A DNA stretch of 64,000 nucleotides from Acephala macrosclerotiorum (GCA_014904845.1 MU119275.1:62001-126000), one strand, 5' to 3'. Counted from the stretch's first letter, positions 10,577-21,600 are shown. A program made the numbers and translations. Notes: generated by a model from the letters alone, not told the origin.

Positions 10577-12283
10577 TCATTGGGTTTCCCCAAATCCTTT
10601 CTTGCGAAGAGCTAGACCGGTGTTGCTAAGGCTTCGTTCTGCTGCTCCAGGCCGAATATTTGTCACTTGTTCCCCGTTGTCGTGAGTTCTCGGTTGAGCT
10701 TGTTGCTTGCGACCACCGGAAGCCTTGACCTGCTCCTCATTGACATCCTTGATTCGCCACCAACCTCCCTTATTGGACGGCTGTCCGTTTTCAGATACTT
10801 GGATGATCTTTTTTGATCGTGAAACGGTCTGTATACTAGATTTCCAACCTTTCTCAAGGTCTTTGTTCTCGTTGTCGTAGTCCCCGCGCCACTCCATCCC
10901 CATTCCAATCAATGCCTTCGTTTTGATATAGTGTCCAGGAACTCGTAAGAGAATGGCATACGCGAGCCATTCAAAAGATGGATCAAGCATTTTGTTCTTC
11001 TTTATATGATGAGCCCCAGGCGCGGCTTCAAAATTCCACCCACTCATTTCAGGTGTTTTGACCTGGATGTCGAACTTTCCTACCTGCAAGCCAATCTCAC
11101 TCAAGCTACTCTTTTTGTACTCTTTAGCCCATTCTGGTCTTTCCAACCCCGAAAGCTCCTCATATTTTGGTTGAATATACTGCAAAGGGGATGCGGGCAG
11201 GGAGGCAGGACCCAATGGGTGCATTGGGTGGAGAATTTTCTGCACAACTCTGGACGACCCTTCGCCATTGTCTTGGGCATCTTGGGTCATCTTGAAGAAT
11301 CTCACTTTCTGTGTCTTAAGCCTCTTTGAAACTGGTTCACTGGGATCGTTCTCCGATTGAGACTTTGATGCCTCGTCGTATCCCGACGCAGAGGTCCTCG
11401 ACCCCTCGCCATTGTCCTGAATGCTTTGGGGCTTTGGCGCGCCCCTCTTACGTTTCGATGCTGTCTTTGTCTTCGGTTGGCTCTCTTTCGGCCTCAGTCC
11501 ACTACTCGAAGTTCTACCAGTCATGGAGACTGCCTCGCCAATGCTCTGTCTATTTTTAGACTTTGACGAGATATCATCGTGGCTCTTTTGGTTTTCCTTG
11601 ATGCTTCCTTCGTGCAGAAATTCTGCTTCCTTCCTCTTCTCTTCTATTTTTTCTTTTTGGAGATAGAATAGATGCCTATCCAGCCTCGCCAAGCCTATCG
11701 CAACATGCTTGACAAGGTCATCCTCGGCGGGAAAGTTGTTCAGTAAAGGAACAAATGCTCCTCGCAAATTCCCCCCACCACCTCTTGCAGCATCATTAAC
11801 ATCTCCAACGACCTTATTTGCACAGGTCTTTAACAGCCTTTCGCAACTTGAAGATCTGAGGTATGTATGATGCAGGCGGTAGGCCTAAGTCGAGAGCAGT
11901 TTGACGAAGACATCGTCATTCCAGTAACCATCTCGATGAATCTGACATTTGATTCTCTTAAGCGCAAATCCGATCTTATTGAAAGGATTCCAGTGATCAG
12001 GGCAGTTTCCCCAGCATTTTGGGTCATTATGGTATGCACAGATGACCTTCCCTTCCCCTGACGCAGCACGCGCTTCGGCAAGGATTGTTTGTCCTCTCGC
12101 TATGTCTTCGGCTCGAATAGCTATATGTCCCATCAATCATTAACGGACTTTGGGACATTCAGAGGAGGGGCGAGACTCACCAAGTGGGAAGAACTCCTTT
12201 CCCGAAAAGCACTCATCGTTATGGCGCTCCAGGAAAGTCTCCATTTCTGAGGTTGTTAAGATCCGGAATGTGGTTTGCGCCAT
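10577..12283 (-). pseudogene. Paralogue A of tandem winged-helix-like family, interrupted by an in-frame TAG
   Basis: Exon 1 is 12283-12181 (MAQTTFRILTT), a 60-bp intron 12121-12180 follows, and exon 2 runs from 12120. The frame meets TAG at 11885-11887 (codon 113), then continues in the same phase to a stop at 10577: 548 codons if the TAG is ignored. Before the TAG is a C-x2-H-x4-C-x3-C cluster (Cys62, His65, Cys70, Cys74), likely zinc-binding, followed by NPF and YW motifs shared with paralogue C. After it the similarity to C goes on (HVAIGLARLDRHLFY against QLAIGLGAAERDFYW). Codons about 355-493 form the shared C-terminal domain, with W-x-S-S-I-Q and KGGWWRIKDV resembling the end of a forkhead fold. 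I found no intron that removes the TAG and keeps the frame. It could be a recent pseudogene, two proteins, or readthrough. Confidence 0.7.
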
Positions 12284-12836
12284 CTTAGATGTTCTCGGGT
12301 GGATTGAAGTACCTTACGCGAAATTTCGACGATTGAGTGGACTTGGACTCTGAAGAATACATTTCAAACTGGTAAAGAAAGATGTGAAGCCTAAAGATAT
12401 TGTGCGAACATGTCCAGTCCAGATCTCAATGCACCCTAAGCCCTCCCAGACTACGACCACAGTCCAAAGATTCAAGCGCTTTTGATCTCGACTGTCAGTT
12501 GAGTCAATTGATTATACGCTTTCTATGTTACAGACATTCAAGGACTTTCTCGAACTATGCTGGCTCGAGCGTCTAGGTCTCTCTGCCTTCGAGCGTTATG
12601 GATGAGGCAAGAAGTTGCCATAAAGTTGCTATGACTGTGACATTGGAGATGCTGGCTGATAGATTTGCTTTAAGAGGAATTGTTGGCTACAAGGGATCAA
12701 GTGGAGTTTTGAGGATATTGAAAAACTATCTAGTATCTACTCTGCAGCCTATGCATTATATACAAATTTGAACTCCCTTGTCAATTTTCAACTGACCATT
12801 TTACTGTGTCGTCTTCATACAATTCCGCGAGCTCTT
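12284..12836. other. Spacer between paralogues A and B, no gene seen
   Basis: About 550 bp upstream of A and downstream of B. No coding sequence or repeat is evident; it should contain A's promoter. Confidence 0.4.
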
Positions 12837-14114
12837 TTACTTGCCATGCAACCTATCTTTTTCAAATGCCTCCTGGAATTTTTCTGTCCATGAGGTGGCC
12901 CCATGGGTCCTAGGAGGCATCTCACCCTGAATGTAAAGCGGTCCATCTTGGATAGGTGCCAGCGTTCTGCCACTTCCCGTAGATCCGGTATAGAACTTTT
13001 TGAGTATTTTCTCTTTAGTAAGCGATAAATAAGACCTTGAAAATTTTGGTTGCTCCGCGCTCTTTTCAATGTTCTCCGAATCAGCCATGTTTTCGATCTG
13101 CAAATCCTGAGGTCTGAGCTTAGACGTCTTTTTCTCAAGACCACCTGGATCTCGAGAAACTTTCGCTCTTGATGAGGGTCGTGTGCTGGTTTCAGCGCGA
13201 CGAGCCAGCTTCCTCTTTCTCTTGCCAAAGAGTGAGCGGAGCCTGCGCAGTCTTCTGGTTAGAGATCCAGGGGAAGCTTTTGGACCTACTTTCTCACCTT
13301 TGTCTCCTCTCTCATCTCCGTATGATGTTCGAGCTTTCTTCTTGCGGCCACCGGAAGCTTTGCTGTGTACTTCGGTGACATCCGCAAGCCGCCACCAACA
13401 TTCGTCTTTCGACCCTTCTACTATTTTGTAGAACGTATCCTTTTTGACGAGGGTTTGCCGGACTGTATTTAAGCCTGTTTCTCTACCGCCTCCTGTTTTT
13501 CTCTCATATTCCACGAGCATATGTCTGAGAAGGGTCGTCCTCATGCGATTGCCAGGGACTCTCGCAAGCATGATATAAAGAACCTCTTCACAAGATGGCT
13601 TCCTAACCTTGTGTCCGTTTGCGTTCCTTTTATATCCCGGTCCTGGTGGAGGATGAAATTCTCTGCTTTCCATTTCCGGTTTATAGACCTCGATATCAAA
13701 GTTCTCTACCTGTAAACCAAGTTCACCTAGTTTGCCGGGTGTATAGATCTTAGCCCAATCTGGAGACTCCATTCTTGAAAGTTCCTCGTACGTTCGTTCA
13801 ACATATCGTGAGGAAGTAGGGGATGATAGAGTTGGACTTGGAGTTTGATGTAGCGATTCTGGGCGCGTCGTTGGTTTTGAATCCGTGGCGGCATCTGTCG
13901 ATGACCCCTGCCCATTTTCCTGGGTATTCTTTGGATTTGACGGTGCTGGTAAGGTAGACTTAGGACCGAGGCACATATTGAGGGTCTCTGATCCAGTCTT
14001 GGCTGTGTGCTTTGAGCTGTCGATCTTGGGGCTTCCGTTCTCCTCGCTTGTCTCTGTGGACAGAGCTCGACCTATAACTTCAACTCGATCCTCCATCTTG
14101 TTTTGCTTTGCCAT
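12837..14114 (-). CDS. Paralogue B of tandem winged-helix-like family
   Basis: Single-exon ORF of 425 residues. It lacks the N-terminal Cys cluster of A and C: it begins with about 95 disordered, polar residues. The family domain spans about residues 100-245: YEELSRMESPDWAKIY, then KLGELGLQVENFDIEV, KPSCEEVLYIMLARVPG and, at the end, CWWRLADV. Right after comes a basic patch (KASGGRKKKAR) that A shares, and further Arg/Lys-rich stretches (RRLRRLRSLFGKRKRK) that would suit nuclear localisation or DNA binding. A DNA-binding role is inference from the forkhead-like pattern. The ATG at 14114 is the first in frame, with AT-rich non-coding sequence upstream. Confidence 0.75.
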   Translation of the reverse strand: MAKQNKMEDRVEVIGRALSTETSEENGSPKIDSSKHTAKTGSETLNMCLGPKSTLPAPSNPKNTQENGQGSSTDAATDSKPTTRPESLHQTPSPTLSSPTSSRYVERTYEELSRMESPDWAKIYTPGKLGELGLQVENFDIEVYKPEMESREFHPPPGPGYKRNANGHKVRKPSCEEVLYIMLARVPGNRMRTTLLRHMLVEYERKTGGGRETGLNTVRQTLVKKDTFYKIVEGSKDECWWRLADVTEVHSKASGGRKKKARTSYGDERGDKGEKVGPKASPGSLTRRLRRLRSLFGKRKRKLARRAETSTRPSSRAKVSRDPGGLEKKTSKLRPQDLQIENMADSENIEKSAEQPKFSRSYLSLTKEKILKKFYTGSTGSGRTLAPIQDGPLYIQGEMPPRTHGATSWTEKFQEAFEKDRLHGK

Positions 14115-14720
14115 TGATTTAGAAAGAAATTAAAAGATGATAAGGGCTGAGAGTCGTAGAATGAATGGATTAATAATGTGTACTGCGAAATTCTAGAGAT
14201 GATAGGTCGAGGTTTGAAATACAATTTTGTGTATTGAAGAACGAATCAAGATTTTAAAGCACTTATCTATGACTGAAGGATTTAGGGGTTATAGTTGCAG
14301 TCCAAGTGGAAATCACTCTACTTTGTTTAGTCAAGTTCTAATGTTTCAAATACTGACTCCCCTAGGCATTTCAATTTGAACCGAGGATAAAAGTCAGCTG
14401 TCTCGCTTGATAGCTAGCCAGAAGGGGATGGATACCTCTCATCGAAGCTGCCCTCCACATAGCTTCCTCATGGGTGGCTGAGGAGAGCCTAGAGAGCTCA
14501 AATACATTGACTATTTACAAAAAGAAAAACTAACACTTTCACTACTCCAGCTCAAAATATCAAGTGATGCCTCCACCTCCTTGGCCATGAAACCGATCCA
14601 TATGTCCACCAAAACTGCGCATTAACTCAATTCAACAAACTCCTGCCTTTCTGATTTTACTCATTAACATGCTATCGCCGTCTCATTGTCTTCAACCAAA
14701 TCTATGCCGTTCCTTCCTCT
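14115..14720. other. Spacer between paralogues B and C, no gene seen
   Basis: About 600 bp of moderately AT-rich DNA between the ATG of B and the stop of C. I looked for the missing N-terminal Cys-cluster exon of B here and found nothing resembling it. Confidence 0.45.
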
Positions 14721-17700
14721 TCATGGAATCCCCATGGCCTCAGGTGGCGAGTTCCGTTCAGCGAAAGGAGTTTCCAATGGTTTCGACTCATCGAGGCTGG
14801 AATCTAAAGACCCGAGGGAAGTTGGTGGGCTTGAGCCAATTCCCGGTGATGATCTGGAATTGCCATTGCTGTGATCTTGGGAAGTGTCTGACGAGTCGGG
14901 ACTTGAAGTCTTCCTTTGAGACTTTTGTTCTAGGTGGTTTGAAACATCCTCGGAACGTTGTGAGTACTCGTTACTTCCTGAATTTTGGCGCGAGACGTCT
15001 AGAGAAGGCGCGCGGTCAACATTTGGAGGAGAAGAGCGTTCGCTTGAAGGCATGAAAACTCTTAGTGTAGGCCCTCTGTGCTCAGGTTCCTCCTCAAGTT
15101 CCATTGGCTCATTAGGAGAAGCAAGGACTGCTTCTTCGCCAGGATCAAGGCCTTCCTCATCCATCGACACGTCTGCGTCAAGCGCCGCTTGCCTGCTGGT
15201 ATCGATGTCCTCTTCAATACCCAGTAGGCTACCAAAAGCTGTCCCAGCTTCTTCGTCGAGGTCAAGTCCTTCCTCAACTTTCATGGGTAAATCGGCATCA
15301 GCTGTATCTTCCTCACCGTCCTCCGATTCCTCCTGGCCATTGAGTTCCGGAGCATCCTCATGAATCCACCACCATCCGTCCTCAGTCCCCATATCCCTCA
15401 GGGCGAATATGCCAGTGACAGAGCCATCCTTACGTACTTTGAGTTTGTTCCTAGACATAGTTTGTTTGCAGGTATCGTCCTTAAATGGCTGGGTTCTCCA
15501 TTCATCGACCATTCCACGTAGCACAGTTGTTTTTGCCTGTCCTCCGGGAAATCGTCTGAGAACGGTTCGGTACATTTCCATGGCGCTTGGATGTTTTGTG
15601 AGAACTTTGCCCCCTGCATCGTGGAAGTGCCCAGGGACCAGTCCTAGGTCGCTCAAATGGCCAGGTTCGTAGGTGATACCCCAGCCAGGAGTGAGCTTTG
15701 GGTTATGAACGTATGGGTCAAATCGGACACAGTCTGGTCTACATGCGACTGGAGGTTGAGGTTGGTTTGGCGTGGATTGCGCAAGGGGAGAAGTCCTGGG
15801 TCTAGCCTGGGAAGGTCCGGCCCTATTAGAACGTGAAGCAGTGGCATTCGCAGATCTGCTGGGACCTGCAACCAGCTGTGGTACAGCGCCTGATGTTGAT
15901 TGAGGAGGGTGGCTTGGTGTCAACTGCGCGGGGACAGAGGTTCTGAGTCTAGCCTGGGCCGGTGCGGACCTATTAGAACGTGAAGTAGTGGTATTTTCAG
16001 ATCTGCTTGAACCTGCAACTTGTCGTACTGCAGCGGCTGATGTTGACTGCACTGAAGTAGCCGCCCTGCGTGAGGGCTTTCGAGTCCTTTGAGGACGTGG
16101 TGTTGTTGGGACTGCATCATCAATATCCTCGATACCTTGGGACAATCCTTGAGCAGCTGAATGCTCGTCCGGCGCGAGCCATCCATCTATATCACCTTCA
16201 AATCCTTGGAGTAAAGATTCTCTTGCCGCAGCTGCCCCTCGTACCGGGGGCTTACCCGTCGCACCTCGGATTATTTTCAGCTTCTTTCGAAGAGGCTCGT
16301 CCTCATTCTCCTCGTCGACAGGGGAATCCTCTGGCCAAAACATGTTGATTCCTGGTGGAGGGGTCTTCGGACGAGGTTGGCTCGTCAGACGTCCTGCTCC
16401 TAGATGGTTGTTCCGACGCTTGCCATCTAGGTACCGACGCTCCATGCTCGCAATTTGCTTTCTTGTAGGTACCTCTTCCGTAGGTTCCTTTTCCGAAGGC
16501 TTATTGTTTGCACCTCCCTTCAGCTTCGGAGACCAGATCTTGGCAAGTTGCGTGGCCTCCCAGGTCTTGTCAGAAGTTAACAAAGATTCGTTCCAAGTGT
16601 GGTCCCACGAATCTTTGGCCAGCGGTTGAAAGGTGACCGGTGGCTCCATGTACCATTCCTCCTCGCCAACTACAAACCAATAAAAGTCCCTCTCAGCAGC
16701 TCCCAAGCCTATTGCGAGCTGCGCAACATAGAGTTCCTGGGGCCCAATGCTGTCTAGAGACTCCAGACATAGAATTTGATGGAGTTTGCCATCACGGCCA
16801 TCAGCAACATTCTTGATGTCGTCAACTAGAAGCCCGGATAGCTTTTCCATGTCTGGCTTGCACGTCTCCCGCGAACCATAGGAATTGTACATCCTCAGAG
16901 TCCAAACTGAAAACAGGGTGCATACTCCGAGGTTACTCCAGTAACTTTCTGCAGGTATCTTGGATTTAAGATGTCTTAAGGTAAGCTGGACTTTGTAGAA
17001 GGGATTTCCTGTGAAACAGGCGGCCCAACAGTCAATCTCACGGCAGTAGTAGCAGAGGGGAACAAACTCTCCCGCTTGTTCAAGCTCCTCCGGCATAGAT
17101 TCTATGATGCGTGTGCGCCAGTGCTGAAGAATTCGGCGAGCATATCCGTAGTCATTCTTGATAGCTACAATCTATTAGCACCCATCTTGAAAAATGCTGG
17201 CAATTTCCAATCTCCCAGTATTCTCAGAACTTTTTGGTTAACCTTCTTCGATTGGCGCTGGTTGGCCAAGATAGGAAGCAGTTGGGAAGGCTGAGAAAAG
17301 GCTTGGGAGATTGAAAACGCCGACAGCTGCTTTAGGGGGTCATTTGAGTACTCACCTTCTTCCGCAGTTTCTTCTCTTGAAATGACCTCACTGCCATCGA
17401 TCTCATTACCCTCGCTAACCCTGCGTAAGACAACAAAAGAGCCTTGAGCCTTTCTGCGAGTGACAGGCTTGATGGTCTTGAAAAACCGCCAGTTACTGCA
17501 TTCTGCAAATTGCAGACATTCTGGCGGACATACACCTGAGACTTGTTAGTATCCTAGGAAGAGAAGTGGGAGAGTCAGAGTGATGGTATCTTACCTGGAA
17601 TGTGCTTATTAGAAGTTTCGGATGGTGTCTCTTTGACTCGTTGAAGTTGATCAGGTTGACAAACTTGCTCACTTTGATTGACCTGCTCAACTGGTTGAGA

Positions 17701-17829
17701 TTGTTCGGCTTGCACTCTGCTGGTGGAAGACTGAGTGACTGAATTAGTCAATGCATCGGTGTACCTCCGCCAGTCATCACGGGAGCCCATCAAGCCAGGG
17801 AGGACCGAGCCATTTGCACTCGAAGTCAT
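14721..17829 (-). CDS. Paralogue C of tandem winged-helix-like family, full-length form
   Basis: Three exons, 17829-17595, 17535-17356 and 17164-14721, give 952 residues with consistent phases; introns are 59 bp (with TACTAAC branch site) and 191 bp. Exon 2 has VCPPECLQFAEC. Cys176, 179, 184 and 188 form a C-x2-C-x4-C-x3-C cluster matching that of paralogue A, followed by NPFYK, ESYW and a helical region ending ERDFYWFVVGEEEW. The middle (about 300-610) is low-complexity and Pro/Ser/Thr/Arg-rich and holds two near-repeats of roughly 65 residues (SRSENTTTSRSNRSAPAQ against SRSANATASRSNRAGPSQ). Residues about 618-737 are the shared C-terminal domain (HPSAMEMYRTVLRRFPGG ... DGWWWIHED). The tail is acidic and Ser-rich, like an activation region. 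No known family recognised; zinc binding and nuclear role are inferred. Confidence 0.8.
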
Positions 17830-18443
17830 CTTTACCTGCTTGTCTTCAGATTCTCAAATAGGTAGATGTAGGGTTTGCACTTTTTGAATTACAAAGGAAG
17901 GATATACTCTCGGTGAAGCTTCGATATTGGGATCTGAAATTAAAAAAAAGAAGAGTTGGAGTGCGATAATATAGTAGAAAATGGTGGGAAGGGTTTGGCG
18001 GTTGATGGATGCAGTCTAGATGATAATACGCGCCGTTGATCAAGCGAACCAGGAAACAATTTTTCACAAGGGCATTTATTTTGATATAGGCTGACTTCTG
18101 CTAGCTTTTTTAACCAGAAGAAGGTAGGCATAATTAAGACCACCTGGTATCAAAAGAGTTTGAGAAGTTAAAAGTCATATTGTCCATTTCGGGAAAGGAA
18201 AAGCTGGAAAAGGCAAGGACATTGAGATCTGGACTGCAAGCAAAAAGGCACGCCAAGAAAATATGCAGCATTCAAGCACACAATTTCAATATCGGCTAGG
18301 TCTCAACCCTATGCAAGAATAGGTCATAAGTATCAAGAACTTTCTATAATATACTTGGAGCTCTGGCAAGCCAAAAACGAGCGCCGTCTAAGCCTGCCTC
18401 TGACAAGAAGAATAGCTGAAGGATGAATAACCACAGGGAGGAT
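17830..18443. other. Upstream region of paralogue C, no gene seen
   Basis: Non-coding stretch from the ATG of C to the solo LTR at 18444; presumably contains C's promoter and 5' leader. Confidence 0.4.
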
Positions 18444-18656
18444 TGTTGGAAGAGAACACTGGTCGAAAGATGGTGACACAAGGAGCACGTAGTACCGAAA
18501 TCGTCAATTCGATTTAATGCCGTTTTATGCTTATATTTGTGTACGAAGAGGAAAAGGAGAGCTTCCGAAGGAAGCTCCCCCTTTTATACTAGCTAGAAGT
18601 CACATGACCCATCATGTGACTTCGGCACGTGATTTTCTCTGATCTTTGTTCCGACA
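18444..18656. mobile_element. Solo LTR, 213 bp, with 5-bp target duplication
   Basis: Begins TGTTGGAA and ends TTCCGACA, near-perfect terminal inverted repeats of the TG...CA type used by LTR retrotransposons. It is flanked on both sides by AGGAT (18439-18443 and 18657-18661), a perfect 5-bp target-site duplication. Inside are two strong inverted repeats: 18559-18577 (8-bp stem, GAA loop) and 18597-18622 (11-bp stem AAGTCACATGA, loop CCCA), a TTTTATAC box between them, and CACGTGA just after. No internal retroelement sequence is next to it, so it is a solo LTR. Family (copia or gypsy) cannot be decided. Confidence 0.8.
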
Positions 18657-19564
18657 AGGATTGACTGCTTTCGCATAATATCTCTGAGCATTTCAGCCTA
18701 TTTGTTGCGGCTCTAGAGCTCATGATATTGATTGGACGGACGGATGCTTCAAATATGCTGGACGTGAAGTAGAAATGGAGGTTCACGTGACCTGGTCCGA
18801 GTCTGTAAGGTTTCAACATCATCCGTCGAGAAACATCCGTCGAGAAAGGTGGATTTAATGCCAGAGCATGTTCAAGACTAGAACAAGAAAGACGCGAGCC
18901 TCCAACTTCCACAGCTGAAGCAATTTATCATCAACACTAAAGTTTGGGAAAACACACAGCCATCCAGGTACTAATTCGAGACAGAACCGTGGTTGTACCA
19001 TGCCGCCACTGAGCGAAGCATTAGAGGAAAAGATGAGAGTTTTCTCCAACCGAGACTTGGGCGATAGGAGCAAGTAGAGCGGGAATTTGGTGGAGTGTTG
19101 CAGTAACACTACGTCGTACGTCATTTAAGGTGAAGGTACCACCATATTGGTACTTGTGTTGATTGTCAAGAAACAGCTCTGTATAATGTCCCACCAATTT
19201 CAGAACATTGACACACTCCAAGTATTTGACGGAATTAAAGTAAATCACGGTTTCAGCCCCAGATGGCCATAATTGGATGGTGTGATTGTATGTCGCGACG
19301 ACCAGTAACTAAGGTTGATGCTGTGGCACCTAGGTGGGTAGGATCGACTCTGGCACAGGACTCTCGGCGCTTTCGGTTTATCTCGATAAGAGTTTGAGGC
19401 CATGCATTCGGATTCCAGGAGAATTCAAGCGTCCCTCAATGCTTGAATCTTTGAAGATCGACGCTCGGTGCTGGCAGGTACTAGATCTTTCTAATAGCAG
19501 AAAGTTATACCCAAGCTCCAAGAATACTTACATATGGCTCTCCGCCGTTATGTTTCCAATCTTC
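18657..19564. other. No gene seen
   Basis: Short unrelated frames only, between the solo LTR and the 2EXR remnant. Confidence 0.4.
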
Positions 19565-20330
19565 TCAAGGTACTTTGGTAATCCGCTTGGCCTGAACACA
19601 TTGTATGTCAGGGATTACTTCATCGTGTTTTCTCTTTCGAAAATGTCTGGCAGCCTCCTCGGACTGCACATGGTCCCTTCTGTCTCTGTCCTCGCTGAAA
19701 TAATCTACATCGGTCAAGCGAAATCTTTCATTGAATTCTCGATATATCCAGGAGCGGCCTTTAGGCCCCGAGCATCCTCAGTAGCGGACACCAGCATCAC
19801 ACTTTCCAAGTTCGGCAACGCCTCTATCATATGTTGTCGCAGCTCATAACCAATCCAGACCAGTTTGCGATATCTGTCCCAGATATCTTGGCGTAGTGCA
19901 ATGCATTTGACTGCTTTGAGATCCGCCACAATCGTGTCTGATACCGACAAATATTCCCCAAGCCTGCTTGTATGCACGTAGTGGTCTGTCCATCCCCATA
20001 ACGATCCTCGATGCCCTTTCCAGAACACTTCTGTATTGCCACCCCAACGGGGTCCTAAATAGAGGATATCACCGCCAGAGAGATCCGCATAGATATTCGA
20101 AGTACCAAAGCACAACCGGTATCTCTTTAACGCCACAGCATTTGAGTCTCGACAGGTAGAAAGAGCACCGGGGTTTGGTCCATTAATTTCGCAAGGAAAG
20201 CGCATTTCATATTGGGAAATGTGATATGCTGACGATAGAACTCGAGGTCCAGGAAGAGACATCTGCCAGATCATAAGCCGAATCTCCAGGGGAAACTTGG
20301 GAAAATGCGGAAATGGGACGACATTTGTAA
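19565..20330 (-). pseudogene. 2EXR-domain protein remnant, frameshifted
   Basis: The minus strand reads FPKFPLEIRLMIWQMSLPGP, the opening motif of the fungal 2EXR domain, then NPGALSTCRDSNAVAL, a DILYLGP block and IVADLKAVKCIAL, all in family order. The reading frame ends at 19714 with MKDFA-stop, but the family tail continues at once in another frame (RFRLTDVDYFSEDRDRR, then HFRKRKHDEV) until a stop at 19565, so one frameshift is needed. No ATG precedes the FPKF motif in frame before a stop, so the 5' end is also lost or lies in an unseen exon. The function of 2EXR proteins is unknown. Confidence 0.7.
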
Positions 20331-21039
20331 AGCTTCTTGCTTGAGATCGCGAGGCTTTTGATGATGAATTTCGCGCTTCCCTCTAGTTGATCGTAGCCGT
20401 TCGTTGTGTGTTTCAATTCGCTCGATCAGCTATGTTTTGTTGCCCTTGGTCGACAAATCTCGACGTCTAAGTTCGGCGCGCAGTTCTGATGCCTTTGCAA
20501 TGTCGATACTCTGTCCTGTGGCATTGAAAGATTGGTGAACATTGACTGGTCATGGTAAGAATTCATCTCGGTTGAGGGGCGTAGGCAATGGGCCTTTTGG
20601 CTTCGAGTTTTGTGATAAAGGTTGGAGATGGATGTTCTCGGGAGACGCGTTCAAATCGATCGCGTCGAAGGAGTTGAGCCCCACTTTCGTCCAAGCTTTC
20701 ACAATTTCGTGTGATTCGGTCAATGCCTCCCAAACCGAAACGCCCGAAGCTAGCAAATGAATTAATTCTCGAATGTCGTGCGGGGCTCAAACGTCGCGGT
20801 CTTTCTTTCTGTGGCGTCAAATCAAAACTTATTGGCCGTATCTCGAAGGACAAGGCAAATATATTGGCGGCGTCGCAGCAGCACCTGATGCTATTATCCC
20901 CTTTTCCTACTCTCCAAGTTGCCAGTTGAGCTTCGACTGATGATCTGGTGTGCCAATCCCTAATTCGAAGCTGTACGACGTTTGTAAATCGTCAACGATA
21001 CTCTTATTTTTGAAAGCTTTGGCAATTGAATAAAACTTT
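20331..21039. other. No gene seen
   Basis: Short overlapping frames on both strands, none with recognisable features; runs into the AT-rich island. Confidence 0.4.
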
Positions 21040-21600
21040 TTTTTTATCCCAAGATCGATTAATAAACTCGTATTAAACGCTAATTATTCTCGATTTACTT
21101 TTTTATTTATAAATAATTTTTAAATATATAAAAATTAAAATAAAATAATAATTCAAAATTTAAACAAATTATTTAAATTAATTAAATTTTAAATTTTAAA
21201 TAGATTTTATTTAAATCGTTTATTATTAAAAAAAAAAAATTATATTAAATAATTAAATTATAATTTATAATAAATAAAAAATATTTTATTAATATTATTG
21301 TCACGCATATATGGTGATGCTGCAGTGGTGGTGGAGAGCTTGATTCAACTAAGGAGTGCTACCACGGACTATATAGTCCGTGACACGTGACTAGACTGGT
21401 GCCCGAGGCACCAGTGTGTAGGGAAGCAGAGCTTCCCGTAACAATTATTCTCGAAAATAATTAATATAAATTTTTTTTTAAAAAAATATATAGTTTTATT
21501 ATATTAATTATATAATAATTTGCTTTAATAAAAAAATCTTAAATAAACTACGCATTTTCCTTTTATAAGACTTTATTTAAACGTGGACTCGAACTAAGAT
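21040..21600. repeat. AT-rich island, probably RIP-degraded repeat
   Basis: About 260 bp left and 110 bp right of the solo LTR consist almost wholly of A and T, dense in TpA, with no open frame. This composition is what repeat-induced point mutation leaves in Pezizomycotina; the original element cannot be recognised. The LTR inside is of normal composition. Confidence 0.65.
21299..21443. mobile_element. Solo LTR-like element, 145 bp, with 5-bp target duplication and three hairpins
   Basis: Starts TGTCACG and ends CGTAACA, flanked by ATTAT on both sides (21294-21298 and 21444-21448), a perfect 5-bp target duplication. Internally there are three consecutive inverted repeats: a perfect 20-bp palindrome at 21363-21382 (CACGGACTAT and its complement), a hairpin 21396-21414 (8-bp stem, CGA loop) and a hairpin 21421-21437 (7-bp stem, AGA loop). 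Its base composition is normal while the DNA on both sides is almost pure A+T. Could be a solo LTR or a very short non-autonomous LTR element. Confidence 0.72.

Noticed and set aside
11885..11930. Small intron removing the TAG in paralogue A (donor GTTACT, acceptor CTTAG)
   Set aside because: It is 44 bp long, shifts the frame into a quick stop, and would delete the YW segment conserved in paralogue C.
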